A stretch of DNA of 64,000 nt from Bradyrhizobium yuanmingense (GTDB lineage: Bacteria; Pseudomonadota; Alphaproteobacteria; Rhizobiales; Xanthobacteraceae), in NCBI RefSeq assembly GCF_029167105.1, contig NZ_JARFML010000001.1, forward strand, positions 1-64,000, given 5' to 3'. Made by a program: the position numbers and the translations under genes. Positions 35,758 through 44,439 of this stretch are shown here, piece after piece. Below the pieces are notes generated by a model, which was given only the letters and a program-made list of their open reading frames with translations, was not told the origin of the DNA and did no database searches. Within the stretch, counting starts at the first letter, position 1. Each line of letters opens with the position of its first letter.

Positions 35758-35979
35758 TTAGCAGCGACCCTGCTTCCACAGTCCGGGCGGGCACGCGTGA
35801 CCGCGCCAGCCGACCTTGCGTCCATGCGACCAGCCGGGCGGCGTGAAATGGTGATGATGGCCGATCTTATGGCCATGACCGTGTCCGTGGCCATGCCCAC
35901 CCTTCGCCAGCACGGGGCCTGCAAATGTGAAGCCGGCCGCAATGATCAGCGACGCGGCGAACGCAAGTTTCTTCATCAT
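35758..35979 (-). CDS. His/Gly-rich small exported protein
   Basis: 73 residues. Signal peptide MMKKLAFAASLIIAAGFTFAGPVLA, then GGHGHGHGHGHKIGHHHHF and a Gly/Trp/Pro-rich tail with two cysteines (HACPPGLWKQGRC). The His run should bind Ni, Zn or Cu in the periplasm. No named family recognised. It sits alone between the oxidase and gamma-glutamyltransferase genes. A perfect EcfG promoter 37 bp upstream suggests stress induction. Confidence 0.82.
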   Translation of the reverse strand: MMKKLAFAASLIIAAGFTFAGPVLAKGGHGHGHGHGHKIGHHHHFTPPGWSHGRKVGWRGHACPPGLWKQGRC

Positions 35980-36015
35980 GTCCTCCAGTGGGGCGAGCGC
36001 ATTGTCCGTTCAGTG

Positions 36016-36040
36016 AACGAACGCTGAGCAAGTAGGTTCC
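36016..36040 (-). promoter_or_regulatory. EcfG promoter, perfect consensus
   Basis: On the minus strand GGAAC (36036-36040), 16-base spacer, then CGTT (36016-36019): the exact GGAAC-N16-CGTT general-stress consensus. The start codon of the His-rich protein gene lies 37 bp further downstream. A short palindrome CGTTCA-G-TGAACG just downstream overlaps the presumed transcription start. Confidence 0.7.
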
Positions 36041-36122
36041 CCGCGAATGTGGAGGAGTCATGACGCTCGCGTAGATGCGCAATCGCGCGAGCGCTCAACG
36101 CGCGCTGGCATTTCGAGCGAAG

Positions 36123-37712
36123 TCAAGCCTCAGCCACCGCATCGGCCCAGGGCTGGAAAATCTCGACCGCGCCGGAATTGAGCTCGCCCTCGCGCATCAC
36201 GACGCTCGGGAAGGCGAACTTCTGCGGCACCGCCTGCAGCCGGCTCTCTTCATAGTCGAAGCGCGCGGCCAGCGTTTCGCGCACCTCCGCCGGCAGGCGC
36301 GCATCGCCAATCACCACCGCGCCTTCACTGGCGTCGATGCGGGGCTGGTGGATGGCAGCATCCAGGTCCATGCCGTAATCCACCGCGAAGGACACGAGCT
36401 GCATCACCGCGGGCAGGATGCGGCGGCCGCCGGAGGCGCCGACGGCGAGGCGCTTGCCGTCCTTGGTCTCGGCAATGACGGGCGTGTAGTTGCAGAGGCA
36501 GCGCTTGCCGGGTGCAAGCGAGTTGGTGGTGCCGGGCGTCGGGTCGAACCACATGATGCCGTTGTTCATGGTGATGCCGGTGTGCGGTGTCACATATCGC
36601 GAGCCGAACGACGAGAGCAGCGTCTGCGTCACCGCCGCGATGTTGCCGTGACGATCGACCACCGAGAAATGCGTGGTGCAGGCGGGCGCCAGATATTCGG
36701 CGCCGAGCGAGCGCTTACCGTCGGCATCGCCCATATCCTTGAGACGCTCGCGGAAGGCGGCCTGCAGGGCGCGCGCATATTCGACATAGGCGGCGGCATC
36801 CGGCGCGTCTGCCGGCGTCAAGCTCTGCTGCAGCAGGCGCAGCGCATGCGCCATCGTCGGGCCCGCGGTGAGCTCCGGGGTCGCGAACACCTTGCCCTGG
36901 CGATAGGGGATCGCCAGCGGCTCACGCAGATGGGCGCGGAATGCGGCGAGATCCTCCACCGACAGCGAGCCGCCGTCGGCCTTGATGTCGGAAGCAATGC
37001 TCCTGGCGAGATCGCCCTGATAGAAATCGCGCGCGCCCGCTTCGGCGAGGTGTGACAACGTCGCCTTCAGGGCGTCCTGCGGCAGCCGCGTCTCAGCCTT
37101 GATGCCCCATGGTGCGGTCGGCGGCAGGCCGTTCTTCAGATATGCGGCCGCGCTCGCGGGATAGCGCCTGAGATCGGCGGCCGAGCCGGCGATCGTCACC
37201 GTCGTCCACCAATCGACCAGCAGGCCCTCGCCGGCGAGCTGAGCTGCCGGCGCGACCAGATCCTTCCACGGCATTTTGGCATAGCGGCGGTGCGCCTCTT
37301 CCATTCCGGCGACGACGCCGGGCACGGCGATCGAGCCGGGGCCGTGGATGTTGCGATCGTCCTTCACCCTTGGCCAGGGAAACAGGTCGGACGACGCGCC
37401 TTCGCCACTGAGCGGATAGTCGGCCGTGCGCAGACTTTGCGGCGCGCACATGCCGTAGTCGATCACCTCATAGCGATTTTCCTTGGCGCGGTAGAGCACC
37501 ATCGCACCGCCGCCGCCGATACCGCTGTTCCAGGGCTCCACGACGTTGAGGGCAAACGTGGTCGCGACGATCGCGTCGACGCAGTCGCCGCCCGCGGCCA
37601 GCACCTCCGCCCCGACTTGAGCCGCCCGCCGCGATTGCGAGGCGACGATGCCGCCCTTGGAGATGACGGCGGGCTTGCGGATTGTTTGGTTGAGGCTGAA
37701 CTGGTGCGGCAT
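36123..37712 (-). CDS. Gamma-glutamyltransferase family protein
   Basis: 529 residues from ATG 37712; the frame stays open to 37880. Ntn-hydrolase with glycine-rich NSGIGGGGAM and the autocleavage nucleophile Thr in CTTHFSVVD at about T346. The precursor should self-cleave there into large and small subunits. No signal peptide is seen, unlike periplasmic Ggt, so it is probably cytoplasmic. It hydrolyses or transfers gamma-glutamyl groups, possibly from gamma-glutamyl amines, given the Puu-like neighbours. It is divergent from the enoyl-CoA hydratase gene. Confidence 0.88.
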   Translation of the reverse strand: MPHQFSLNQTIRKPAVISKGGIVASQSRRAAQVGAEVLAAGGDCVDAIVATTFALNVVEPWNSGIGGGGAMVLYRAKENRYEVIDYGMCAPQSLRTADYPLSGEGASSDLFPWPRVKDDRNIHGPGSIAVPGVVAGMEEAHRRYAKMPWKDLVAPAAQLAGEGLLVDWWTTVTIAGSAADLRRYPASAAAYLKNGLPPTAPWGIKAETRLPQDALKATLSHLAEAGARDFYQGDLARSIASDIKADGGSLSVEDLAAFRAHLREPLAIPYRQGKVFATPELTAGPTMAHALRLLQQSLTPADAPDAAAYVEYARALQAAFRERLKDMGDADGKRSLGAEYLAPACTTHFSVVDRHGNIAAVTQTLLSSFGSRYVTPHTGITMNNGIMWFDPTPGTTNSLAPGKRCLCNYTPVIAETKDGKRLAVGASGGRRILPAVMQLVSFAVDYGMDLDAAIHQPRIDASEGAVVIGDARLPAEVRETLAARFDYEESRLQAVPQKFAFPSVVMREGELNSGAVEIFQPWADAVAEA

Positions 37713-37831
37713 GGTGTCGTCTCGAGGCTCGTCGATGGCTTCGCTGCGTTCAATGCGAGGCTCCGCAATTGGCGAAGCGCGCGGACAATGGCACATTGCC
37801 GCCAGCGAGAACATCCAAAGGGAGGCGCGAC

Positions 37832-38605
37832 ATGGCTGGTGTGAAACAGGCGCGGGATGGCGCAGTCGGGATCCTGACACTCGATGAGCCCGCCAGCCTC
37901 AACGCGATGACGCCGGACCTGCTCGGCGCGCTTGCCACCGCCGTCGCCGAGATGACGCTGGGCGAGGACATCCGAGCCCTGATCCTCACCGGCGCCGGTC
38001 GCGGCTTTTGCTCGGGACAGAATTTGAAGGCCTCCGAAGCGCTCGGCGAGGACATCGCGGCCGGCGTGATGCGCTTCTACTGGCCCGCCTTCAAGGCCTT
38101 GCGCGAGTGCCGCGTGCCCGTCGTGGTCGCCGTCAATGGGGTGGCCGCCGGCGGCGGCTTTAGTCTCGCAATGGCCGGCGACATCATCGTCGCGGCGCGC
38201 TCGGCGAGCTTCATCCAGGTGTTCAGCCGCATCGCGCTGGTGCCCGATCTCGGCTCGACCTGGCTGCTGCCGCGGTTGATCGGCCGGCAGCGCGCGCTCG
38301 AGCTGATGCTGCTGAACGAGCCGCTGACGGCGGAACGCGCCCAGGAGATCGGCCTGGTGCGGCAGGTCGTCGACGACGCTAATCTGATGGACGAGGCGCT
38401 AGGTTTGGCGCGCCGCCTGGCGGAAGGCCCGACGCGCGCTTTGGTCGCAACCCGCGCACTGGTCGAGGAGAGCGAGCATTCGACCTTTGAAGCGCAGTTC
38501 CGCCGCGAGATCGAACTTCAGGCCACGATCCGCAAGAGCGCGGACGCCATCGAAGGCCGCAACGCGTTCGTGGAGAAGCGCAAGGCGAAGTTTACGGGGA
38601 GGTGA
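37832..38605 (+). CDS. Enoyl-CoA hydratase/isomerase
   Basis: 257 residues of the crotonase fold, with GRGFCSGQNLK oxyanion loop and NGVAAGGGFSLAMAGDI motif; the PaaG-like style (VFSRIALVPDLGSTWLLPRLIG) suggests an isomerase/hydratase of the phenylacetate or fatty-acid type. ATG 37832 has AGGGAGG 8 bp upstream; the frame is open 21 codons further back. Cytoplasmic acyl-CoA metabolism. No partner acyl-CoA gene lies next to it. Confidence 0.88.
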   Translation: MAGVKQARDGAVGILTLDEPASLNAMTPDLLGALATAVAEMTLGEDIRALILTGAGRGFCSGQNLKASEALGEDIAAGVMRFYWPAFKALRECRVPVVVAVNGVAAGGGFSLAMAGDIIVAARSASFIQVFSRIALVPDLGSTWLLPRLIGRQRALELMLLNEPLTAERAQEIGLVRQVVDDANLMDEALGLARRLAEGPTRALVATRALVEESEHSTFEAQFRREIELQATIRKSADAIEGRNAFVEKRKAKFTGR

Positions 38606-38628
38606 GGCGGGGCACTTGTTCCCAGTCT

Positions 38629-38705
38629 CGTCATGCCCCGGGCATCCGCGTCTTCGTATCCGCTACCCCAGAACGTGGATGGCCGGGACAAGCCCGGCCA
38701 TGACG
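38629..38705. repeat. CGTCATGCCCCGGGC...GCCCGGCCATGACG inverted repeat
   Basis: Arms CGTCATGCCCCGGGC and GCCCGGCCATGACG face each other across about 48 bp. This is a further dispersed element family, distinct from the others in the window. It lies at the end of the enoyl-CoA hydratase gene. Confidence 0.65.
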
Positions 38706-38735
38706 ACGACTAGTGAGATTTCTACGGCCGCGCGC

Positions 38736-38912
38736 TCAGTGCGAGCGATCCAGCCGGCTAGCCTGGTACTTGGCGCGCCATTTCGGGCCGGGTCCGCGCA
38801 TGTAGTGCAGCTCGGGCCGATAGGGGTTGCCCGCGACGCGGATCAGCGTCTGCCATCGGGTGGCGACGAAGCTGAGGGGCTGGCGCAGCAGGCTCAATGA
38901 AGCGAGCAACAT
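38736..38912 (-). CDS. 58-residue conserved-looking small basic protein, coupled to the DUF6894 gene
   Basis: A 58-codon ORF starts at ATG 38912 with GAGG and 7-bp spacing, only 9 bp after the stop of the DUF6894 gene. The protein (MLLASLSLLRQPLSFVATR..., MRGPGPKWRAKYQASRLDRSH) is basic, with an N-terminal amphipathic or hydrophobic stretch (about 1-17) and a Trp/Tyr/Arg-rich tail. Codon use looks like neighbours. No family recognised. The short length means automatic gene finders could miss it. Confidence 0.65.
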   Translation of the reverse strand: MLLASLSLLRQPLSFVATRWQTLIRVAGNPYRPELHYMRGPGPKWRAKYQASRLDRSH

Positions 38913-38921
38913 GGCATCACC

Positions 38922-39155
38922 TCAATGCGGCTTGCCGAGCATGGCGGTGAAGGGGAGGTCGAACAGATCCTCGCCGTCGGAGCCGCTGACATGGATCACC
39001 CAGTCGCGCCAGTCTTCGGCGCCGGGGGTCTGGATCATCGAGTTCATGATCTGAGCGGCGCGGTCGCGCGCCTCGGTCAGATTGGCGACTGCGGCGCCGT
39101 AGCGGTCGATCAGCGTGCCCTCGGTGTTGGAGCAGTGAAAATAGACCTGGACCAT
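38922..39155 (-). CDS. DUF6894-type small protein
   Basis: 77 residues from ATG 39155, which has a perfect AGGAGG; the frame extends to 39209. MVQVYFHCSN, LIDRYGAAVANLTEARDRAA and a WRDWVIHVSG-D-ED strand fit the DUF6894 pattern of small alphaproteobacterial proteins. Cytoplasmic, function unknown. First of two overlapping-style small genes with the 58-residue ORF. Confidence 0.72.
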   Translation of the reverse strand: MVQVYFHCSNTEGTLIDRYGAAVANLTEARDRAAQIMNSMIQTPGAEDWRDWVIHVSGSDGEDLFDLPFTAMLGKPH

Positions 39156-39354
39156 AGGCGCCTCCTGTAGAAAGCGATCGGGACGGCAAACCGATACCAC
39201 CCCAAGCATTCGCGAAACATTCGGGTCGAGCCCGGTAAGGAAATCTACGGATATTGGTCGGGCCCAAGGTCGTTACAGGTTTAATCACAGGCGGGTGATG
39301 ACTGGACGGCGCCGCGGCGGCATGGAACAACGTCCGCGGGAAGGCGGGGGCACC

Positions 39355-41442
39355 GTGAACCAGTTCACATTCGCGCGCGAACGGCCAAATCTGCGCTTGC
39401 TTGCAGCGGTCGTTGTTGCAGCGGTTTGGGCGGCCGCGCTGCTCGGCTTAGGCCCGGCTTCGTCCGAGCCGGTCAGGAAGAGCGGCTATGTGATCGGCAC
39501 GGAAGCCTGCGGCAGCGGCGATCTCGCCTTTCCCAGGATCCAGATCGACATGAAGGCGGGATTTTGCGCCGGCCTCGTTGCGAGCGAAGAGGATCGCCTC
39601 AAATTTCCGCGCTCGATCGTCCACGTGCCCGGCCGCGGCCTTTTGGTGGTCGCTGATATGGGTGGCTGGGGCCACACCGACGGGCGGCTGCTGCTGCTCG
39701 ATCCGCGTGCCCCGCAGGGGCAACGCCTCAAGGAGCTGCTGACCGGGATAGAATATCCGTTCGCTCTCGTCATCGGCCCGGACAAAAAGCTCTATGCCTC
39801 GACCGCGGAGACGATCTTCCGGTTCGACCCGCTCGCGGACAACCCACGCAGCACCGTCGAGACCATCATCCGCCACATGCCCGGCCGCCGGATCACGCTG
39901 CCGGATGGCAGGAGGCTCGATGAGAGCGCGCATCCGCTCAAGCAGTTCGTGTTCGACCGGAGCGGGCGGCTGTTCGTCAATGTCGGCTCGCACAGCGACG
40001 ATTGCATCACGCCTGCGCCGATCACAAGACCCTGCGCGGCGGCCGAGGGCGCGTCCGCGCTGGCATCGATCTGGCTGTTCACGCCGCCCGCAGGCGGCGT
40101 CTTCCCGGCATTGAAGCCCGGCGATCCCGACCCGCCGCACAGCGTCTATGCGCGCGGCTTGCGCAACTCGTTGGCCCTGGCGCTGCATCCGAAGTTTCCG
40201 GATGCCGGCTACGCCTTCCTCCAAGGTGAGAATGCTCGCGACCTGCCCGACATCTTCAAGCCGAACGAGGAGATCAACGCGATCGAGCAGGGCAGGCACT
40301 ATGGCTGGCCCTATTGCTACGATTTGTCGACGCCGAGCCCCGAATTCAGGCTCGTGCTGCAATCGGGCGCGTACAAGTCGTTCTGCTCGGCCAATGCGCT
40401 TTACAAGGCGCCGCTCTCGCTGCTGCCGCCGCACGGCGCGCCGCTCGCGATGCTGTATTACCAGGGCGCCAAATTCCCGGAGCTGGAGGGCAAGCTCTTG
40501 GTCGGCCTGCACGGCTATCGGCCGACCGGCAGCCGGCTGCTGGTCTATGACGTCGACGATCACGGCTTTCCAAAGCCCAGCGCGGCACCGGTGCGCTATC
40601 ACGTCAGTTGCGCGGCCGAGCCGACCCGCAGTTTCCGGACCGACGCCGGCGAGGTCGCCGCCGCGCCGTTCGAAGAGCTGATTGCAGGTTGGCACCGCGT
40701 CAACGGCGCGCGGCCGCAGGGTGCGCCGGTCGGCATGACGGTGACGGAGGACGGCGCGATCTGGCTGGTCGAGGACAAGAACAGGACCGTGATCCGGATC
40801 GATCGCGCGGCCGGCGAGCAACCTCAGCCGCTCCCCTGCGATACGCGCAGCCAGGCGATGATCGACCAGCTCGCAGCTTTCGTCGCCAGGGACGCGCAGA
40901 ACAGCGTTCGCCTCACCACCCTGCGCAAGGGCCTCGTCGAGAAGCATTGCGTCGGCTGCCATTCGGATTTCGGCCTCAGCGCGGGCCAGTCGGATGCGGA
41001 GAAGGACAAGGCGGTGCTGCGCTTCATGCTGGCGCAGGACGGCTGGATCTATCCTGGCGATCCCGATGCCGGCAGGCTGCGCACACGCCTGCGCGGCCTT
41101 GGCGCCGAGAAGCTGATGCCGCCGGGCGGCGAGAGCCTGCCGAAGCTGGAACCCGGTTACACGCGCCTGCTCGATACCGCGGACCTGTTCGTCGCCAAAA
41201 TGGTTCCGGGCATGCGCATGCGGATCAAACCCGGCCCGCCGCAGCGGAAGTTTTTCAGCAAGGCCAACAAGGAATGCGGCGAAATACCGGCCGGAAAGGT
41301 CGTCGTCGTGACACAAAGGAACGCTGTAGACAGACCCGGCTTCAGCCGATTCTTCCGGCCAGCCGATCCCTATCTGAACGGCGAGTGCACCGACGGCGAT
41401 GGCTATTACATCCGGCAGGAACTTCTGGTGCCTGTGCAGTAG
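39355..41442 (+). CDS. PQQ-type sorbosone dehydrogenase with C-terminal c-type cytochrome motif
   Basis: 695 residues from GTG 39355 (GGAAGG-rich upstream; ATGs at 39295 and 39322 are alternatives). N-terminal signal/anchor (LRLLAAVVVAAVWAAALLGLG), then a six-bladed beta-propeller of the glucose/sorbosone dehydrogenase family (NSLALALHP, PFEELIAGWHR, DKNRTVIRID), and at about 545 a heme c motif HCVGCH. The fused cytochrome would move electrons from the quinone cofactor to the respiratory chain. The 3' end overlaps the SMP-30-like gene by 44 bp. Confidence 0.8.
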   Translation: MNQFTFARERPNLRLLAAVVVAAVWAAALLGLGPASSEPVRKSGYVIGTEACGSGDLAFPRIQIDMKAGFCAGLVASEEDRLKFPRSIVHVPGRGLLVVADMGGWGHTDGRLLLLDPRAPQGQRLKELLTGIEYPFALVIGPDKKLYASTAETIFRFDPLADNPRSTVETIIRHMPGRRITLPDGRRLDESAHPLKQFVFDRSGRLFVNVGSHSDDCITPAPITRPCAAAEGASALASIWLFTPPAGGVFPALKPGDPDPPHSVYARGLRNSLALALHPKFPDAGYAFLQGENARDLPDIFKPNEEINAIEQGRHYGWPYCYDLSTPSPEFRLVLQSGAYKSFCSANALYKAPLSLLPPHGAPLAMLYYQGAKFPELEGKLLVGLHGYRPTGSRLLVYDVDDHGFPKPSAAPVRYHVSCAAEPTRSFRTDAGEVAAAPFEELIAGWHRVNGARPQGAPVGMTVTEDGAIWLVEDKNRTVIRIDRAAGEQPQPLPCDTRSQAMIDQLAAFVARDAQNSVRLTTLRKGLVEKHCVGCHSDFGLSAGQSDAEKDKAVLRFMLAQDGWIYPGDPDAGRLRTRLRGLGAEKLMPPGGESLPKLEPGYTRLLDTADLFVAKMVPGMRMRIKPGPPQRKFFSKANKECGEIPAGKVVVVTQRNAVDRPGFSRFFRPADPYLNGECTDGDGYYIRQELLVPVQ

Positions 41443-42340
41443 CATCCTGCTGGTCGCGACGCTGCCAGCCGCCGGTGCCGAAACAAAGCTGTTCGAAAGC
41501 GCACAGGTGACGCCCGCCAGCGAATACACCTTCGGGATCGAAGGGCCGGCCGCCGATCTCGACGGCAATCTGTTCGTCGTCAATCTCGGCAAGCCCGGCA
41601 CCATCGGCAAATTGCCCGCGGGTGGCGCCGCCTCGGAGCTGTTCACGACGCTCCCCGAGGGCAGTGTCGGCAACGCGATCCGTTTCGATCGCAGCGGCAC
41701 CATGTTCATCGCCGACTACAAGAAGCACAACATCTTCGCGATCCCCAAAGGCGCGACCGAGCCCGCGGTGTGGTTTCATTCCGACGAGATGAGCCAGCCG
41801 AACGACATCACCATCGCGCCCGACGGCACGATCTATGCGAGCGATCCGAACTGGAAGGGGCGCGAAGGCCACATATGGCGCATCGCCAGGGGCGCGGACG
41901 GTACGGCGCAGGGACGGGTGATGTCGGCGCCGCGCGCGATGGGCACCACCAACGGGATCGATCTCAGCCCTGACGGCAAGACGCTCTATGTCGGTGAATC
42001 CAGCAGCGGCCAGATCTGGTCCTATGCGATCAGCGGCAACGAGCTGACGGCTGCAAAACTCGTCAAGGCGTTTCAGCCCGACACCATCGACGGCCTGCGC
42101 ACCGACGTTGCCGGCCGCCTCTACGTCGCGCGCATTCTCAAGGGCACGATTGCGCTGATGAAGCCGACCGGCGTGGTCGAGCGCGAGATCCCGCTGAAGG
42201 CCAAGGAGCCGACCAACATTGCCTTCGGCGGCAGCGACGGCAAGACCGTCTTCGTCACCCAGCGCCAGGGCGGCTTCATCGAGTCCTTCCGCACCGACCA
42301 GCCGGGCCGCGAGCACTGCCTCCAGCGCGGGCGTTGCTGA
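41399..42340 (+). CDS. SMP-30/gluconolactonase-like beta-propeller protein
   Basis: 313 residues with a signal peptide (MAITSGRNFWCLCSSILLVATLPAAGA) and the SMP-30 calcium-dependent lactonase fold (GIEGPAADLDGNLFVVNLG, NDITIAPDGTIYASDP, TNGIDLSPDGKTLYV). Likely periplasmic lactonase acting on a sugar lactone produced by the preceding dehydrogenase. Its first 44 bp lie inside the preceding gene in another frame, so translation may be coupled. Confidence 0.83.
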   Translation: MAITSGRNFWCLCSSILLVATLPAAGAETKLFESAQVTPASEYTFGIEGPAADLDGNLFVVNLGKPGTIGKLPAGGAASELFTTLPEGSVGNAIRFDRSGTMFIADYKKHNIFAIPKGATEPAVWFHSDEMSQPNDITIAPDGTIYASDPNWKGREGHIWRIARGADGTAQGRVMSAPRAMGTTNGIDLSPDGKTLYVGESSSGQIWSYAISGNELTAAKLVKAFQPDTIDGLRTDVAGRLYVARILKGTIALMKPTGVVEREIPLKAKEPTNIAFGGSDGKTVFVTQRQGGFIESFRTDQPGREHCLQRGRC

Positions 42341-42471
42341 GCTTCGCAAGCGCTCTGCTCATCGCGCAGGGCAGCGCGACGATGGGCGGCATTCTTCTTG
42401 CTTGCATCCGGCGGCCGTGGCGATCAAGACTCTGCGGCACGTCCAGTAGTAGCCGACCACGGAGTGTTTGA

Positions 42472-43497
42472 GTGAAAGCCGTCCATACCGAGTTGCACCG
42501 CAGCCACGATCCGCAATTCTTCCTGGTGCGCGGTGTCGTCAAGCGCACCACAGAGCAGCCCGAGCGCGCCGACCGGCTGCTCAGGGGATTGAAGGACGGC
42601 AGGCATCAACTGGTCGAGCCGACCAAGTTCGGGCCGGGGCCGCGCGCACGCATTCACAGCCCGGAATACCTGTCGTTCCTCAGCGAAGCCTGGGACGCCT
42701 GGACGGCGCTCGGCGATTCAGGCCCGGAGATGATCGGCAATATCCATCCCGTGCGCCATGCCGCGACCTATCCGACCCACATCGTCGGCAAGCTCGGCTG
42801 GCATACCGCCGACACCGCAGCGCCGATCGGCCCGGGCACGTGGGCCGCGGCCTGCGCCGCCACCGATGTTGCGGTGACCGCAGCGCAGATGGTGATGGAT
42901 GGCGAGGACGCAACTTACGCGCTCTGCCGTCCCCCCGGCCATCACGCCTATCGCGACATGGCCGGCGGCTTCTGCTTCCTCAACAACAGCGCGATCGCGG
43001 CGGCGCATCTGCGGCAGAAGCACGAGCGCGTCGTGATCCTCGACGTCGACGTCCATCACGGCAACGGCACGCAAGGCATCTTTTATGCCCGGCCCGACGT
43101 CTACACGATCTCGATCCATGCCGACCCCGTTGCGTACTACCCGTACGTATGGGGCTATGCGCATGAGCGCGGCGAAGGACCCGGCCTCGGCACCAATCTC
43201 AACATTCCGCTTCCCATAGGCACCGGCGATGACGGCTATCTCCAGGCGCTGGACATTGCGCGCAAGGCGATCGAATCCTTTGCCCCCGGCGCCCTCGTCA
43301 TCGCGCTCGGCCTCGATGCTTCCGAGCACGATCCGCTGAAGGGATTGGCCGTCACCACACCTGGCTTCCGCCGCATCGGCCAGGCCATCGCGAAGCTGGG
43401 CCTGCCGACCGTGTTCGTGCAGGAAGGCGGCTATCTCTCGGATATCCTCGGCGCGAATTTGACCTCGGTGCTGGCGGGCTTCGAAGAAGCGCGGTGA
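42472..43497 (+). CDS. Histone-deacetylase-fold amidohydrolase (acetylpolyamine amidohydrolase-like)
   Basis: 341 residues of the class II HDAC-like family: RPPGHHA (catalytic His pair at about 157-158), VDVHHGNGT zinc ligands at about 193-195, LGLDASEHDP and EGGYL near the end. These are the residues needed for Zn-dependent deacetylation. Bacterial members remove acetyl groups from polyamines or similar amides. GTG start at 42472 with GGAG. It is 130 bp after the SMP-30-like gene and upstream of an intergenic repeat that borders the NRPS locus. Confidence 0.88.
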   Translation: MKAVHTELHRSHDPQFFLVRGVVKRTTEQPERADRLLRGLKDGRHQLVEPTKFGPGPRARIHSPEYLSFLSEAWDAWTALGDSGPEMIGNIHPVRHAATYPTHIVGKLGWHTADTAAPIGPGTWAAACAATDVAVTAAQMVMDGEDATYALCRPPGHHAYRDMAGGFCFLNNSAIAAAHLRQKHERVVILDVDVHHGNGTQGIFYARPDVYTISIHADPVAYYPYVWGYAHERGEGPGLGTNLNIPLPIGTGDDGYLQALDIARKAIESFAPGALVIALGLDASEHDPLKGLAVTTPGFRRIGQAIAKLGLPTVFVQEGGYLSDILGANLTSVLAGFEEAR

Positions 43498-43502
43498 TGC
43501 TT

Positions 43503-43640
43503 ACCTCTCCACGCTTGCGGGGAGAGGTCGGAGTTTGCGCAGCAAATTCCGGGTGAGGGGGTACAGGTCTAGCGGCGATCCCCTGTGCGGAGAGAGGCCC
43601 CTCACCCCGACCCTCTCCCGCAAGGACGGGGAGAGGGAGA
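43503..43640. repeat. Intergenic palindromic repeat, CCCTCTCCC family (copy 3)
   Basis: Contains ACCTCTCC-ACGCTTGC-GGGGAGAGGT and CCCTCACCCCGACCCTCTCCC blocks related to those at 2729-2872 and 27758-27878. It separates the convergent amidohydrolase and phosphopantetheinyl transferase genes. Confidence 0.7.
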
Positions 43641-43707
43641 AGAAGCCGCGTCGCACGCGACTCAAAATATCCCACTCGGCGCACGCGCCTTGCAGGCACG
43701 AGCCGCC

Positions 43708-44439
43708 TCACACGGCCGCTTCGCGGAGGGGCCAGGCATGGCGGCTGATGGGAAGGCCGCCGTCCGCGCGGGAGCCGTCGGCGATCGCAAGGCGATGCGC
43801 GGGCGATGGCGAGCACAGCGAGAAGCGCCAGGCGTCCGGATCGTCGACGATGTCGGGCTTGAAGCTGATCTCGATGGCCTCGCGTGACACCTGCATGGCG
43901 AAGGCGTCGAGCGGCAGATTGAGCCCGAACCCCCTGGCCTTCAGATAGGCCTCCTTGAGCGTCCAATAGTCGAAGAAGCGCTCGATCGCCGCGGGCTCCG
44001 GCAGTCCGCGCAAGGTTTCGACCTCTTCCGGCGCAAAGAAGCGAAGCGCGGTGGACAGCGGCGCGACGCGGCGCGACACGGTTTCGACGTCCACCCCGAC
44101 AGCCTCGTGCCGCGACACCACGCAGGCGACACAGCCGTCGGCATGCGACAGGCTGAAGTGCAGCGCGGTCGAGGTGGCCGGTGCTGCGACGAACGGCCGG
44201 CCATAGCGGCCCGCGCCGAACGTCCAGTCGGTGGGCGCGACGTTGGACGCGACCTGCGACAGCGCGAGGCGCAACATCGCATGTGCGAAGATGTACTGCC
44301 GCCGATGCCGCTCGAACACGAAGCGATCGGACCGGGCCCGCTCGTCGACCGAGAGCAGGCGTCGGCACGCCTCGGCCGCGCCCGGCACGTCAATGGTCTC
44401 GATCAGTCCGACAAAGAGTTCGATTCTGTCGTCTGCCAT
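43708..44439 (-). CDS. Sfp-type 4'-phosphopantetheinyl transferase
   Basis: 243 residues from ATG 44439 (frame open to 44496). The Sfp/PPTase signatures are present: AVGVDVE with its acidic Mg ligands, and FDYWTLKEAYLKARGFGL with the WxxKEA motif. It attaches phosphopantetheine to the serine of carrier domains, here the two PCP domains of the adjacent NRPS about 0.5 kb away on the same strand. It is longer than AcpS and of the secondary-metabolism type. Confidence 0.92.
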   Translation of the reverse strand: MADDRIELFVGLIETIDVPGAAEACRRLLSVDERARSDRFVFERHRRQYIFAHAMLRLALSQVASNVAPTDWTFGAGRYGRPFVAAPATSTALHFSLSHADGCVACVVSRHEAVGVDVETVSRRVAPLSTALRFFAPEEVETLRGLPEPAAIERFFDYWTLKEAYLKARGFGLNLPLDAFAMQVSREAIEISFKPDIVDDPDAWRFSLCSPSPAHRLAIADGSRADGGLPISRHAWPLREAAV

